NCBI GenBank assembly: GCA_963795055.1
Contig: CAWCGJ010000019.1
Coordinates: 128,556-192,555 of the forward strand
Origin: JASHPR01 sp963795055
GTDB taxonomy: Bacteria; Actinomycetota; Actinomycetes; Streptosporangiales; Streptosporangiaceae
Direction of reading: 5' to 3'
Length of the DNA: 64,000 bases
Position numbers and translations under genes: made by a program. The notes below the pieces were generated by a model. The model made no database searches. It was given only the letters and a program-made list of their open reading frames with translations, and was not told the origin of the DNA. How positions within the stretch are numbered: position 1 is the stretch's first letter; every line of letters starts with the position of its first letter. Of this stretch, positions 38,422-47,490 are shown piece after piece.

Positions 38422-39187
38422 GGTCCTGCTCGCGGCGTTCGCCTACATCGAGACCCGGGCCCGGCAGCCGCTGCTGCCGCTGCGGATCGTCCGGGACCGC
38501 AACCGCGGCGCCTCCTACCTGTCGATCCTCATCACCGGCGCCGGCATGTTCGGCATCTTCCTGTTCCTCACCTACTACCTGCAGGAGACCTTGGGCTTCA
38601 GTCCGGTCATGGCCGGTGTCGCCTTCCTGCCCATGGTCGGGGCGATCATCGTCTGCTCGAACCTGGCCAACATCGTGCTGCTGCCCCGCGTCGGCCCCCG
38701 GTGGCTCGTGGCGCCGGGCATGCTGGCCGCCGCGGCCGGGCTGGCCTGGCTGACCCGGATCGGCGTCCACTCCAGCTACGCCGCGGACGTCCTGCCGCCG
38801 CTGCTGCTCACGTCGGCCGGCCTCGGCTTCGTGATGTCGCCGTCGATGAACACCGGGACCGCCGGCGTGGCGCCGTCGGACGCGGGCGCGGCGTCGGCCG
38901 TGGTCAACACCGGGCAGCAGGTCGGGGGTTCCATCGGCACGTCGCTGCTCAACACCATGGCCGCCAGCGCCGCCGCCAGCTACCTGGCCAGCCACCTCAG
39001 CCCCCGGCTGCTGATCGGCGGCCACCCGGCCCCCGCGCTCGTCGAACTCGCCCAGGTGCACAGCTATACCACCGCGTTCTGGTGGGCCGCGGGGATGTTC
39101 GCCGCCGGGTCCGTCGTCGCCGCCCTGCTGTTCCGCCGCGGCGTGCCCGCCGCGTCAGCCACGCCCGCTGGGGAGCGGCCGGCATGA
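38390..39187 (+). pseudogene. 5'-truncated DHA2-type (EmrB/QacA) MFS transporter
   Basis: Starting within 38390 with no start codon, the frame reads WGFLAAGTVLLAAFAYIETR, then QPLLPLRIVRDRNRGASYLS, FLFLTYYLQETLGFSPVMAG and GLGFVMSPSMNTGTAGVAPS. This is the C-terminal half of a 14-helix drug:proton antiporter, with the earlier helices missing. The first in-frame ATG (38546) would give only 213 residues. It abuts the truncated TetR gene, as if one deletion removed the divergent promoter region and both N-terminal ends. The stop overlaps the CoA-transferase start. Confidence 0.75.
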
Positions 39188-40662
39188 GCGCGCAAGCCGC
39201 CCAGGCCCGCACGCTGCCGCGGCGCCACGGCTCCGCTTTCGATCCCCTGGTCGCGCTCGACGGCCTGCTGTCCGAGGTTGGCCTCAGCGTGGCGCAGACG
39301 GGGGGCACGGTGTCGTTCGCCGGCGAGGATCCCATCCTGCCCGCCGCGCACCGCCTCGGGGCCTGCATCGGCATCCCGCTGATGGCGGGCGCGGTCGCGG
39401 CGGTCGCGTTTCACCGCCGTCGCGGCGGCCCGCCGCAGGACCTCGGCCTGGACCTGCGCCAGGCCGTGCACGGCATCAACCCCGGTGCGTTCTGGCACCC
39501 GACCCTGAACGGGGAGCCGGCCCCGCATCCGCTGGTGCTGGACAACCCGTTCCTGCTCACGCCCTACCGCACCGCGGACGGCCGCTGGATCATGGCCTCG
39601 GGGGTCTACCCCCACCTGGCCGCGAGGTGGTGCCGGTTCCTGGACGTGCCGCCCGACCCCGCCCGGGTGGCCGAAGCCATCGGCCGCCGGGCGGCGTCCG
39701 AGCTCGAGGAGACGGCGAACGCCGCCGGCCTCCCGGCGTGCGTGGTGCGCTCCCCCGCGCAATGGCTGGCCCATCCGCACGGGGCGCTGCTGGCGAGCCA
39801 GCCGGTCATCGGCCTGGAGCGCATCGGCGACGCCCCGGCCCGGGACTTCGGCCCGGCGGAGCGGCCGTTCGACGGCGTCCGCGTGCTGTCGTTCACCCAC
39901 GCCGTCGCGGGTCCCACCGTGGGCCGGACGCTGGCCGAGCACGGGGCGGACGTGCTCGGCGCGACGCGCCCGAACGACTACGAGCACGAGTTCATCTACG
40001 CCGAGGCCAACGCCGGCTCCCGCAGCGCGTACGTCGACCTCGGGACACAGGCCGGGCAGGACCGCGCGGCTGCCCTGCTGGCGGGCGCCGACGTCGTGGT
40101 CAACAACCACCGCAGCGGAGCGCTGGAGCGCCGCGGCCTCGAGCCGCGCCGGCTCGCGGAAGCTCACCCGGGCCTCGTCTACGTCTCGGTCACCTGCTAC
40201 GGATCGAGCGGTCCGTGGGCGCACCGGGGCGGCTTCGACATGAACGGGTCGGCCGCCTCCGGCCTCATGCTCATCGAGGGGACCGAGGCCGAGCCCCGGC
40301 TTCCGGTCACCGGGATGATCAACGACTACGTGACCGGCTACCTGGGCGCGGTCGGCGCCGCCGCCGCACTGGTGCAGCGCGCCACCGAGGGTGGCTCGTG
40401 GCACGTCACGGTGAACCTGACCCGGACCGCGATGTGGTGCGGGTCGCTCGGCCTGGTGAATCCGGCTCTGGCCGGCCGTGACGATGAGCACAGCCTCCGC
40501 GAGCCTGCGCCCTACGACGCCCCCAGCCCGCTGGGCGACGTGCACATGCTCGCCCCGCCGGTCCGCTTCTCCGCGACCGCGCCTGCCTGGCCGACACCCC
40601 TGCTCGTGCCCCGGGGCTCCGGTCGCGCCGAGTGGCGGGGCCGCCCGGCCGGGCCTCGCTAG
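39184..40662 (+). CDS. CaiB/BaiF family CoA-transferase
   Basis: 492 residues from ATG 39184, overlapping the MFS relic stop as ATGA. Class III CoA-transferase features are FDGVRVLSFTHAVAGPTVGR, ADVLGATRPNDYEHEF, ADVVVNNHRSGALERRGLEP, GLVYVSVTCYGSSGPWAHRG, and GFDMNGSAASGLM with the catalytic-type Asp. An N-terminal arm contains PYRTADGRWIMASGVYPHLA, which usually sits later in the family, so the domain order looks permuted or duplicated, as in some long members. It likely moves CoA between carboxylic acids. Confidence 0.88.
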   Translation: MSAQAAQARTLPRRHGSAFDPLVALDGLLSEVGLSVAQTGGTVSFAGEDPILPAAHRLGACIGIPLMAGAVAAVAFHRRRGGPPQDLGLDLRQAVHGINPGAFWHPTLNGEPAPHPLVLDNPFLLTPYRTADGRWIMASGVYPHLAARWCRFLDVPPDPARVAEAIGRRAASELEETANAAGLPACVVRSPAQWLAHPHGALLASQPVIGLERIGDAPARDFGPAERPFDGVRVLSFTHAVAGPTVGRTLAEHGADVLGATRPNDYEHEFIYAEANAGSRSAYVDLGTQAGQDRAAALLAGADVVVNNHRSGALERRGLEPRRLAEAHPGLVYVSVTCYGSSGPWAHRGGFDMNGSAASGLMLIEGTEAEPRLPVTGMINDYVTGYLGAVGAAAALVQRATEGGSWHVTVNLTRTAMWCGSLGLVNPALAGRDDEHSLREPAPYDAPSPLGDVHMLAPPVRFSATAPAWPTPLLVPRGSGRAEWRGRPAGPR

Positions 40663-40702
40663 CATGATCGTGCCAGCCGGACGAGCGGGAAGGACCACGC
40701 GC

Positions 40703-40720
40703 GCGCCGGGGGCCCGGCGC
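40703..40720. terminator. GC hairpin between convergent genes
   Basis: GCGCCGGG-GG-CCCGGCGC forms an eight-base-pair hairpin with a two-base loop, between the CoA-transferase end and the solute-binding-protein relic end. Probable terminator. Confidence 0.45.
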
Positions 40721-40723
40721 TGA

Positions 40724-41430
40724 TCACTTCACGAAGTACCAGGTCTCCGGGGTGATGGACAACGTCGATGACTGCGGCGTGACGCCCTTGAGGTTGTTCG
40801 CGACCTCGGTGAGCTGGTAGGCGGGGAACGGCTGCCACTCAAACGGCAGCTGCGGCGCCAGGTAATCCTGCCAGGCGTACATGTCGGACAGGTTCGCGCT
40901 GGTCAGCGTCTTCTCGATCAGCGCGTCGTTGGCCGCGCTGCTGTAGCCGCCGTAGTTGGACGTGGCGCCGGTCTTGTACAGCACATCGCCGGTCGGCAGG
41001 TAGTCCGGCGAGAACGTGAAGCCCTCGAAGTTGGCCATGTCCCAGTTGCACGGGGTCTTGACGGCCACGCAGTTGGCCGCGGCCACCGAGGTGACCTGGT
41101 TGATCGGCTCGGGCTGCAGGACCAGCCTGATGCCCGCCTGCGCCGCGTTCGACTGCAGCTCGCTCATCTCCGACGCGAGCCAGCCGAGGCCGCTGGCGTA
41201 CGGGAAGTTGAAGCTCAGGGTCTTCCCCGGGGCGATCCCCGGCCCGCACTTGGCCGGATCGACGCAGCTGGTGCTCCCGCCCGGGACCACCTTCCAGCCG
41301 TGGCTCGACAACAGCGCCTTGGCCTTGGCCACGCTGAACGGGAACGGGTCGCCCTGCTTGCCCTTCGGGGACAGGAACTTCGTCACCGGGACGCGCCCGA
41401 CCGGGTTCCCACCGGGCCAGGGTTGACCCG
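40724..41430 (-). pseudogene. C-terminal relic of an ABC peptide/nickel-type solute-binding protein (SBP_bac_5)
   Basis: The open part begins around 41430 without a start (GNPVGRVPVTKFLSPKGKQG). It continues with VAKAKALLSSHGWKVVPGG, NWDMANFEGFTFSPDYLPTG, NDALIEKTLTSANLSDMYAW and LPFEWQPFPAYQLTEVANNL up to the stop at 40724. This is the last ~230 residues of a family-5 extracellular solute-binding protein. The signal peptide, lipobox and first two thirds are absent, and no permease genes are nearby. An internal GTG could start a 220-residue product but it would not be exported. Confidence 0.75.
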
Positions 41431-41546
41431 GATGCCGGGGGCGTGCATCTCCGGGACGAACCAGGGCTGATCCCGATCGACGCGGGCCGCCGGCGACGGC
41501 AGCCTTGAGATATCAGCACCAATGACCTGAACGGAGACCGATCACC

Positions 41547-41708
41547 ATGTTCGCGATCATCGCCCTCATCATCTTCGCCGTCGTGGCCCTGGCCATCCTC
41601 GGCTTCGCCGCGCACGTCCTGTTCGCGCTGTTCTCCCCCTTGTTCCTGCTGCTGGCCGTGGGCGTCGTGGCCTGGCTCCTGCTCCGCACGCGGCGCTCCC
41701 ACCAGTAG
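41547..41708 (+). CDS. Small hydrophobic membrane protein (53 residues)
   Basis: ATG 41547 to TAG 41706-41708. The product is two back-to-back hydrophobic stretches (IIALIIFAVVALAILGFAA and FLLLAVGVVAWLLL) ending in a basic tail RTRRSHQ, so a two-helix hairpin or single long helix in the membrane. GGAGA lies 11 bases upstream. Similar tiny membrane proteins are frequent in actinomycetes; the function is unknown. Confidence 0.6.
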   Translation: MFAIIALIIFAVVALAILGFAAHVLFALFSPLFLLLAVGVVAWLLLRTRRSHQ

Positions 41709-41740
41709 CCGGACGGGGAGGCATCTCGCATACTTGACCG

Positions 41741-42286
41741 ATGGCAGATCCAGCGAGCGCTCCGGTCTGGGAAACCTGGGAATCGGTCTTTCTCAAGACC
41801 ACGGCCCTGGGCAACAGGATCATCGAGCGGACCCTGGCTCGCGGGCAGCACATTACCCGGATCGCCTTCGTTCCGCGCGGGGGGCTCTACCTGGCCAACG
41901 TCCTGTCCCGGATGCTGGGCCTGTCGGGCGACCAAACGATCTCTCTGGGAATATCAAAGTACGACCGAGCGCACCCGATGCAAGCCGGCCATTTCAGGAT
42001 CGGGCAATTGCCGGACGCATCCCAGGTGGCCGGCCAGGTCGTGCTGCTCGTCGACGAGGTCCACGACAGCGGCCGGACGGCTGAATGGGCTCGCAACGCG
42101 CTCGTCGAGCTCGGGGCCGCAGCCGTGCTCATGGCCGTCATCCACTACAAGCCTGGCGCTAATGCCACTGGCTACGAGCCCGACTTCTACGTCGAAACCA
42201 TGAATGGATGGGTCCACTACCCGTGGGAACCCATCGACTCGCTCGGCAGCGTCTATCAGGCCGCTTTGCGGGGGCAATCCAGGTAA
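41741..42286 (+). CDS. Phosphoribosyltransferase-fold protein
   Basis: The 181-residue protein starts at ATG 41741. The PRPP-binding motif is VVLLVDEVHDSGRTAEWARN, and the earlier loop is ITRIAFVPRGGLYLANVLSR. It resembles hypoxanthine/xanthine phosphoribosyltransferase-type proteins of the short actinobacterial group. It may salvage a purine, but the substrate loop VHYPWEPIDS does not allow a firm choice. It stands 81 bases before the GNAT gene on the same strand. Confidence 0.87.
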   Translation: MADPASAPVWETWESVFLKTTALGNRIIERTLARGQHITRIAFVPRGGLYLANVLSRMLGLSGDQTISLGISKYDRAHPMQAGHFRIGQLPDASQVAGQVVLLVDEVHDSGRTAEWARNALVELGAAAVLMAVIHYKPGANATGYEPDFYVETMNGWVHYPWEPIDSLGSVYQAALRGQSR

Positions 42287-42367
42287 CCGCCGCTCGACGC
42301 GGCCGGGGCGGGACGGCCCGCCGTCGGCGGCTTCTCCGAGGGCGGCGAGGACCTCGATACTGGTGAG

Positions 42368-42934
42368 GTGGACATCATCCTGGAGACACGGCGACTGACC
42401 CTGCGCCAGTTCACCGAGGACGACGTGGGCAACCTGGTTGACCTGAACAGCGACCCAGAGGTGATGCGCTACATCACCGGCGGAAGGCCAACGCCCCGCG
42501 AGCAACTCCGGGACGAAATCATTCCCTTCCATCTGGCGGTCTACGAGCGGCTGGACAGGCTCGGAACCTGGGCCGCCGAGTCCACCGCCACCGGAGAGTT
42601 CCTGGGCTGGTTCCATTTCCGCCCCGGCCCCGGCATGGACGTCACGAACATCGACCTCGGCTACCGGCTGCGCAGGTCCGCGTGGAACCAGGGCTACGCC
42701 ACCGAGGGGTCGCGTGCCCTGATCGACATGGGCTTCACCGACCTGGGGGTCGAGCGGGTGTTCGCGCACACGATGGCGGCCAACACCGCATCCCGGCGCG
42801 TTATGGAGAAGTGCGGCCTGACGCTGGTGCGCACGCTCGCGTACGAGGGACCCGACGCCATCGAGGGCGCCGAGCACGGCGAGGTCGAGTATGCGCTGAC
42901 CAAGCCCGAATGGGAGGCACGCGCGGCTGGCTAG
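42368..42934 (+). CDS. GNAT family N-acetyltransferase (RimJ/RimL type)
   Basis: The 188-residue protein starts at GTG 42368. RimJ-like features are LETRRLTLRQFTEDDVGNLV, DPEVMRYITGG, IDLGYRLRRSAWNQGYATEG (acetyl-CoA loop R-x2-x-W-x-Q-G-Y/A), and ERVFAHTMAANTASRRVMEK then CGL. It transfers acetyl from acetyl-CoA to a protein N-terminus or small molecule. Its stop overlaps the convergent AHSA1 gene by four bases. Confidence 0.93.
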   Translation: MDIILETRRLTLRQFTEDDVGNLVDLNSDPEVMRYITGGRPTPREQLRDEIIPFHLAVYERLDRLGTWAAESTATGEFLGWFHFRPGPGMDVTNIDLGYRLRRSAWNQGYATEGSRALIDMGFTDLGVERVFAHTMAANTASRRVMEKCGLTLVRTLAYEGPDAIEGAEHGEVEYALTKPEWEARAAG

Positions 42935-43479
42935 CCGATACCGGCCGCCAGGGCCTGATAGGAAGGGACGAGCTCGCCCCACCGCGCCTCGGTGTCGCCG
43001 ACCTCACGCCCGGCCAGGTAGGTGGCGAGACACTCGGCGTGGATCTGCCACCCGGCCCCGTAGAAGGCGACCTTGTCCAGGGGCATGCCCCGGACCTCGA
43101 AGACCAGGATGGTCCGGTCGCCGTCGGCGGTCAGCGTGGCCTCGATGGTCTCGTCGAACGGCGGTACTCCCTGCCCGCTCTGGTAGGACTCGTCCGACTC
43201 CCTGGTCGTCACCACCAGCCGCCGCGGGGGCTCGCACGCTTCTACCCGCCCGGTGCCTTCCCAGCCGCTGGCCGAAACGCGCGCGCGGAACTCACCGCCC
43301 AGGCGCAGGTCGCCTTCTACCTGGCCGTACCAGCGGGCCAGGCGGCCGGGATCGGTGAGGGCCGACCACAGGTCGTCGATATCGGTGTCGTAGCGGTCTT
43401 CGATGCGCGCGACGCCCTTGCCGTCTGCTGATCGCAGGCTGCCCAGGATGCGGGTACCCGGACCCGTGTTGCTGGTCAT
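42931..43479 (-). CDS. SRPBCC/AHSA1 domain protein
   Basis: 182 residues from ATG 43479 (GGAG upstream). AHSA1-type features are RIEDRYDTDIDDLWSALTDP, GRLARWYGQVEGDLRLGGEF, EGTGRVEACEPPRRLVVTTR and TLVF-like TILVFEVRGM before WQIHAECLATYL. It has the hydrophobic-cavity fold of START-like proteins. It overlaps the ArsR gene as ATGA. ArsR-AHSA1 pairs are common in actinobacteria and normally co-regulated, the AHSA1 protein possibly binding a hydrophobic ligand. Confidence 0.93.
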   Translation of the reverse strand: MTSNTGPGTRILGSLRSADGKGVARIEDRYDTDIDDLWSALTDPGRLARWYGQVEGDLRLGGEFRARVSASGWEGTGRVEACEPPRRLVVTTRESDESYQSGQGVPPFDETIEATLTADGDRTILVFEVRGMPLDKVAFYGAGWQIHAECLATYLAGREVGDTEARWGELVPSYQALAAGIG

Positions 43480-43802
43480 CTGGTGCTCCTTCGCTCGCGT
43501 TTTCCCCGGGCTATCTCGGTGTGCAGGGCGTCCAGCCGCTGCTGCCACAGGGCCCGGTACCGGCTCAGCCATTCGTCGATCTCGGCGAGCGGCTGGGGGC
43601 GGAGGCTGTAGATCCGCCGCTGCGCTTCCTGGCGGACCTCGACGAGCCCTGCCTCGCGCAGCACCCGCAGGTGCCGCGATACCCCCGGGCGGGCGATCGG
43701 CAGCAGGGCCGCCAGCTCGCCGACGGTGGCCGGGCCGTGGGACAGCGTTTCCAGCATGGTCCGCCGGCTTTCGTCCGCCAGTGCCCGCAGGGCCGCTTCC
43801 AT
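43476..43802 (-). CDS. ArsR family transcriptional regulator
   Basis: The 108-residue winged-helix protein shows ALRALADESRRTMLETLSHG, PATVGELAALLPIARPGVSR (recognition helix), HLRVLREAGLVEVRQEAQRR and IYSLRPQPLAEIDEWL. There are no metal-binding cysteines, so it is not a metal sensor. It is coupled to the AHSA1 gene. A perfect GTTACGTAAC palindrome 20 bases upstream of the start is the likely autoregulatory operator. Confidence 0.95.
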   Translation of the reverse strand: MEAALRALADESRRTMLETLSHGPATVGELAALLPIARPGVSRHLRVLREAGLVEVRQEAQRRIYSLRPQPLAEIDEWLSRYRALWQQRLDALHTEIARGKRERRSTR

Positions 43803-43822
43803 GACATGAAGGTACCCAGATA

Positions 43823-43832
43823 GTTACGTAAC
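43823..43832. promoter_or_regulatory. Candidate ArsR operator GTTACGTAAC
   Basis: A perfect ten-base palindrome centred about 25 bases upstream of the ArsR start codon, in an AT-rich patch. Its position over the promoter of the ArsR-AHSA1 pair fits autorepression. Confidence 0.5.
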
Positions 43833-43911
43833 CGTCAAGGTACATATGTGGGCGCGCGCGCGCACCTCTTGGTGCCGGGAACGAACGCGGTCGACTGCTT
43901 CGGCCACGCGG

Positions 43912-46113
43912 CTATTCGAAGCGGGCGGTCGAGGGTGCCGTCATCCTGCGGAGCAGCGGCAGCGTCAGCGTGATGACCCCGAAGGCGACCACGAGACCGA
44001 TGCCCATGATCGTGTAGTAGTCGCGGCCGAGCTGCGGGATCGCGGTGCCGACCGGCGCGAGCCGCAGGAACGCCGTGACGGACGTCGCGTAGGCGATGGC
44101 GGCGGCGACCACGGTGGCGGCTATCAGCGGCACCGCCGCCTCGAGCAGGACGACGCGCGACAGCACGCTCACCGGTGTGCCGCTCACCCGCAGCAGGGTG
44201 AACGGGCGCTTCCGGTCGACGAGGCCGCCGCCGGCCGAGACCGCGAGGCTGCATCCGGCCACGATCAGGGTGAGCGCGACCGCCGCGTACAGGATCTTCT
44301 CGAACAGCGCGGCACGAGCGGTCCTGATCTGGAGCGTCTCGCCGAACGTCCGCGGCGGCGTCGGCGAGTTCCCCGAGTTGCCGCCAACCTGCGGCGGCGC
44401 GTGGACGGCGAGGTAGGTGCGGACCCGCTCCAGCGTCGCGGGGCCGTTCACCTTGACCAGGACCGTCTGCAGCGGCAGCGTGTTCAGCTTTCCGGTGTAC
44501 GCCGGGGAGGTGGAGTCGACGATCGGCTTGGTGTCATAGATCGGGTTGTCGTCGAAGAGCGAATTGTCCATGACCTGCACGGCCCGTACCCCGGGCGCGC
44601 ACCGCCCGAGCCCCGCGATCGCGCGCATGTCCGCGCAACTCACGGCGATCAACGTAGGGCCGAGCCCCTCCCCGGGCGGCTGCAGGTCGTACAGCGGGTA
44701 GACGGTGGCACCGCGGATGGCGGTGATCCCGCTGATGAGCTGCTGGCCCGCGGCTGCGGGCATCCCGACCTGGTCGATCAGGATATTGCTGAGCGCTCCG
44801 GCCGTGGGTGTCTGTTGGGTCGCGTTCAGGGCGGGCACGATCAGGCCGGCCATCGTCCCGAGGAAGACCGCCAGCGTGAGGCCGGTCACCGCCCGGAAAG
44901 CACCTTTCGGGTTGTCGGCGAGCCGTCGGGCCGCCAGGAGGGCCGATGACCCGTGGGCGAATCGGCTGAAGAGCCAGGCCGCCCACGCGGTAAGCCAGGG
45001 CCCGACGACCACGAGGCCGATCATCGTGAGGAGCAGCCCGGGGTAGGCGGGCGCGCCGATGCCGTCCCTCGTGGTCTTGCTCAGCCCGTAGACGAACACG
45101 CCCACGCCGATCACGAGCGGGATCAGCCGCCAGAACGTGGGCGGCTTGGGCGTCGCCCGCCGGGTGACGCCGAGCGGGGAGATCTGCACCCGGCGCAGCG
45201 CCACCAGCGCGGCGATGGCCGCGGCAACCGGCACGCCCACGAGCATCGCGACGTAGCCGGCCGCGGTTGGCGTCAGGTCCGACTCGAAGTACTGCGTCCC
45301 GACCAGCGCCGCGCCGGCCAGGGCGGACCGGACCAGCAGGAAGATGGCCGTGCCGAGCACCGCGCCGAGGAACGCGCTGATCATGGCCTCGATCGAGGCG
45401 ACGATCCTGATGTCGCCCGGCGTCCCGCCGACCAGCCGGAGCGCGGCGAACCGCTCCTCGCGCCGGTCGGCGGCGAGCCTGGTGGCGGTGCTGATCAGCA
45501 CCAGCATGGGGAACACCACCGCGAGCACGCCGATCCCGAACGCGAACCGGAAGAACGGGGAGAACACCGCCTGGGCCGGCCCGCGGTTGATCGACCTGAC
45601 CCACTGGGTGCCGGGGATCTTGCTGAGCTGAGCGGGCGTGTGCCCGATGTAGATGGCCAGGTCGCCGGCCCCGTCGAGCCCGGCCTGGCCGATCGTGCCG
45701 ATCATCTTGCCGGGGAACCGCGCGCCGAGCTCGCCGGCGGGCACGGTCCTGAGCAGCGCGGCGAGCGCGGGAGACGCGTAGTAGCCGGCCGCCGGCGGCA
45801 GGTGCGTGATGCCGGGCGGCACCGGCGCGTTCGGGCCGAGGGCGGCGACGTCAAGCCGGCTGATCGTCTGCCCCTGGTAGAAGTCCACGCTGTTGTTCCA
45901 CAGGTCGCCGTGCGACGGAAGCGTGCTGGGCACAGCCGCGCCCTGGGTGCAGGACCAGCACTGCTTGTTGGCGTTGACCTGGTAGGCCTGGAACTCGGCG
46001 AGCACGCCGAGAAGCAGCGCGACGCCCATGGCGACCGCGGCCGCCGTGATCAGCAGCCGGACCAGGGCCTCGCGGCCGCTGCGCAGGGTGAGCTGCAGGC
46101 CCAGGCGGAACAT
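43912..46113 (-). CDS. FtsX-like ABC transporter permease
   Basis: The 733-residue protein starts at ATG 46113. It has an N-terminal helix, a large extracytoplasmic domain (about 40-195) with CWSC, then an FtsX core of helices (about 200-320), a middle membrane pair, a second extracytoplasmic region (about 450-590) and a final FtsX core. EERFAALRLVGGTPGDIRIV and LLRVSGTPVSVLSRVVLL are the two coupling-helix regions. MacB/LolE-style mechanotransmission permeases move lipids, peptides or antibiotics. It starts one base inside the ATPase stop (TGATG), so both subunits are coupled. Confidence 0.93.
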   Translation of the reverse strand: MFRLGLQLTLRSGREALVRLLITAAAVAMGVALLLGVLAEFQAYQVNANKQCWSCTQGAAVPSTLPSHGDLWNNSVDFYQGQTISRLDVAALGPNAPVPPGITHLPPAAGYYASPALAALLRTVPAGELGARFPGKMIGTIGQAGLDGAGDLAIYIGHTPAQLSKIPGTQWVRSINRGPAQAVFSPFFRFAFGIGVLAVVFPMLVLISTATRLAADRREERFAALRLVGGTPGDIRIVASIEAMISAFLGAVLGTAIFLLVRSALAGAALVGTQYFESDLTPTAAGYVAMLVGVPVAAAIAALVALRRVQISPLGVTRRATPKPPTFWRLIPLVIGVGVFVYGLSKTTRDGIGAPAYPGLLLTMIGLVVVGPWLTAWAAWLFSRFAHGSSALLAARRLADNPKGAFRAVTGLTLAVFLGTMAGLIVPALNATQQTPTAGALSNILIDQVGMPAAAGQQLISGITAIRGATVYPLYDLQPPGEGLGPTLIAVSCADMRAIAGLGRCAPGVRAVQVMDNSLFDDNPIYDTKPIVDSTSPAYTGKLNTLPLQTVLVKVNGPATLERVRTYLAVHAPPQVGGNSGNSPTPPRTFGETLQIRTARAALFEKILYAAVALTLIVAGCSLAVSAGGGLVDRKRPFTLLRVSGTPVSVLSRVVLLEAAVPLIAATVVAAAIAYATSVTAFLRLAPVGTAIPQLGRDYYTIMGIGLVVAFGVITLTLPLLRRMTAPSTARFE

Positions 46114-46862
46114 CAGTCCACGCCCTTCGCCGCGGTGGCGGGCGACGCCGGGACCGTGGGGAGGTCGACCGACGAGACGATGCCGTCGCGGACCGTGGCC
46201 ACCCGGTCGGCGTACGCGGCGATCCGCGCTTCGTGCGTGACGACGACGACCGTGACGCCATGCTCGCGACCTAGGTCCGTCATCAGGTCCATTACCTTCT
46301 CGCCGGTTAGCGAGTCGAGCGACCCGGTCGGCTCGTCGGCGAAGATCACTTTCGGGGCCAGCGCGAGCGCCCGGGCCACCGCGACCCGCTGGGCCTCGCC
46401 GCCGGACAGCTCGCCGGTCCGCCTGCCGCCCTTGTTGCCGATGCCGAGCTTGTCGAGCCAGGCGTCGGCGGTGTTGTAGGCCAACTTGCGCTTGGTCCGG
46501 TTCAGCAGCAGCGGCAGCGCCACGTTGTCGGCGGCGGTGAGCTCGGGCACGAGCTGACCGAACTGGAACACGAACCCGAACGCGGTGCGCCGCAGCTTGG
46601 TGCGGTCGGCCTCGCTCATCGAGTTCAGCACCTGGCCGTCAAACAGCACGTCGCCCTGGTCCGGGGTGAAGATCCCGGCCAGGCAGTGCAGCAGGGTGGA
46701 CTTGCCCGACCCGCTCGGGCCCATGATCGCGAAGATCTCGCCCGGCCGGACGGTCACGTTCGCGCCGCGCAGCGCGGGGGTCTGGCCGAACGACTTATAG
46801 ATGCCGCGCGCCTCGATCAGGCTGCCGCGGCTGACCCTGGCGGGCACAGCAGGAGCGCTCAT
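46113..46862 (-). CDS. ABC transporter ATP-binding protein (LolD/MacB type)
   Basis: 249 residues from ATG 46862. Motifs: Walker A GPSGSGKSTLLHCLAG, Q-loop FGFVFQFGQLVPELTAADNV, signature TGELSGGEAQRVAVARALAL, Walker B VIFADEPTGSLDS, and H-loop VVVVTHEARI. It powers the permease encoded next. Its start overlaps the PadR gene (ATGA), so the regulator, ATPase and permease form one transcript. Confidence 0.96.
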   Translation of the reverse strand: MSAPAVPARVSRGSLIEARGIYKSFGQTPALRGANVTVRPGEIFAIMGPSGSGKSTLLHCLAGIFTPDQGDVLFDGQVLNSMSEADRTKLRRTAFGFVFQFGQLVPELTAADNVALPLLLNRTKRKLAYNTADAWLDKLGIGNKGGRRTGELSGGEAQRVAVARALALAPKVIFADEPTGSLDSLTGEKVMDLMTDLGREHGVTVVVVTHEARIAAYADRVATVRDGIVSSVDLPTVPASPATAAKGVD

Positions 46863-47386
46863 CGGTTGGTTACCGCCTCGGCTAGTTCCGCCAGCCGCGC
46901 TGACGTGAGGTCGATCCACCGGAGGTCCGCCTCCAGGTGGTAGAGGGCATGGTCGGCGAGCAGCACATCGACCAGGGGACCGGTCCGCTTGAGCTCGGTG
47001 AGTTCTTGCATGCGCCGGATATGGGCGGCGCGCTGGGTGTCGAGGTACGCCGACGCCGGCTTGCCGAGCATCAGCGCCAGCGTCACCTTCGCGAACAGCA
47101 CCGTCTGCAGGTGCGGCTCCGGTTCCACCGGTTCGGCCAGCCACGTGTCGACCTCGCGCCGGCCGGCTTCGGTGATCGCGTACCGCTTGCGGTCCGGGCC
47201 GTCACCCGGCTCGGCGTCGCCCGCGGTGGCCTTGCCGTCCCGGGCGAGCCGGCCGAGCGTGGCGTACACCTGCCCGAACGGCAGCTGCTTGCCGCGCCCG
47301 AAGAAGGCGTCGTAGTCGCGCTTGAGGTCATAGCCGTGGCTCGGCTCCCGTTCCAGCAGGCCGAGCAGAGTCAGGGGAACGCTCAC
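46859..47386 (-). CDS. PadR family transcriptional regulator
   Basis: About 175 residues from GTG 47386. PadR N-terminal winged helix: PLTLLGLLEREPSHGYDLKR, GKQLPFGQVYATLGRLARDG and RYAITEAGRREVDTWL. A C-terminal helical domain follows with LQTVLFAKVTLALMLG and a coiled coil. It precedes the ATPase and permease genes, a standard arrangement in which PadR represses the transporter until a ligand is sensed. Nearly adjacent palindromes at 47394-47416 fit autoregulation. Confidence 0.94.
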   Translation of the reverse strand: MSVPLTLLGLLEREPSHGYDLKRDYDAFFGRGKQLPFGQVYATLGRLARDGKATAGDAEPGDGPDRKRYAITEAGRREVDTWLAEPVEPEPHLQTVLFAKVTLALMLGKPASAYLDTQRAAHIRRMQELTELKRTGPLVDVLLADHALYHLEADLRWIDLTSARLAELAEAVTNR

Positions 47387-47393
47387 GTCTCGT

Positions 47394-47416
47394 ACTCTAC
47401 ACAGAGTGTATACACT
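47394..47416. promoter_or_regulatory. Candidate PadR operator: two overlapping dyads
   Basis: AGTGTATACACT (47405-47416) is a perfect 12-base palindrome, and ACTCT-N4-AGAGT (47394-47407) overlaps it. Both lie 8-30 bases upstream of the padR start. TATAC-rich dyads of this type are typical PadR sites. Confidence 0.55.
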
Positions 47417-47490
47417 GAGCAAGTAACGACCGGCGGCTGCCCTGGGCTGGCCTTACCGTCCGCGGGCGGCCGTCGTTATACGCCGACCGA

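Noticed and set aside
39064..40698. A 544-codon minus-strand frame opposite the CoA-transferase gene
   Set aside because: Arg/Gly/His-rich mirror frame without any domain, opposite a gene with clear class III CoA-transferase motifs.
43850..43866. GCGCGCGCGC run as a Z-DNA element
   Set aside because: Short alternating GC runs are expected in such GC-rich DNA; no further support.
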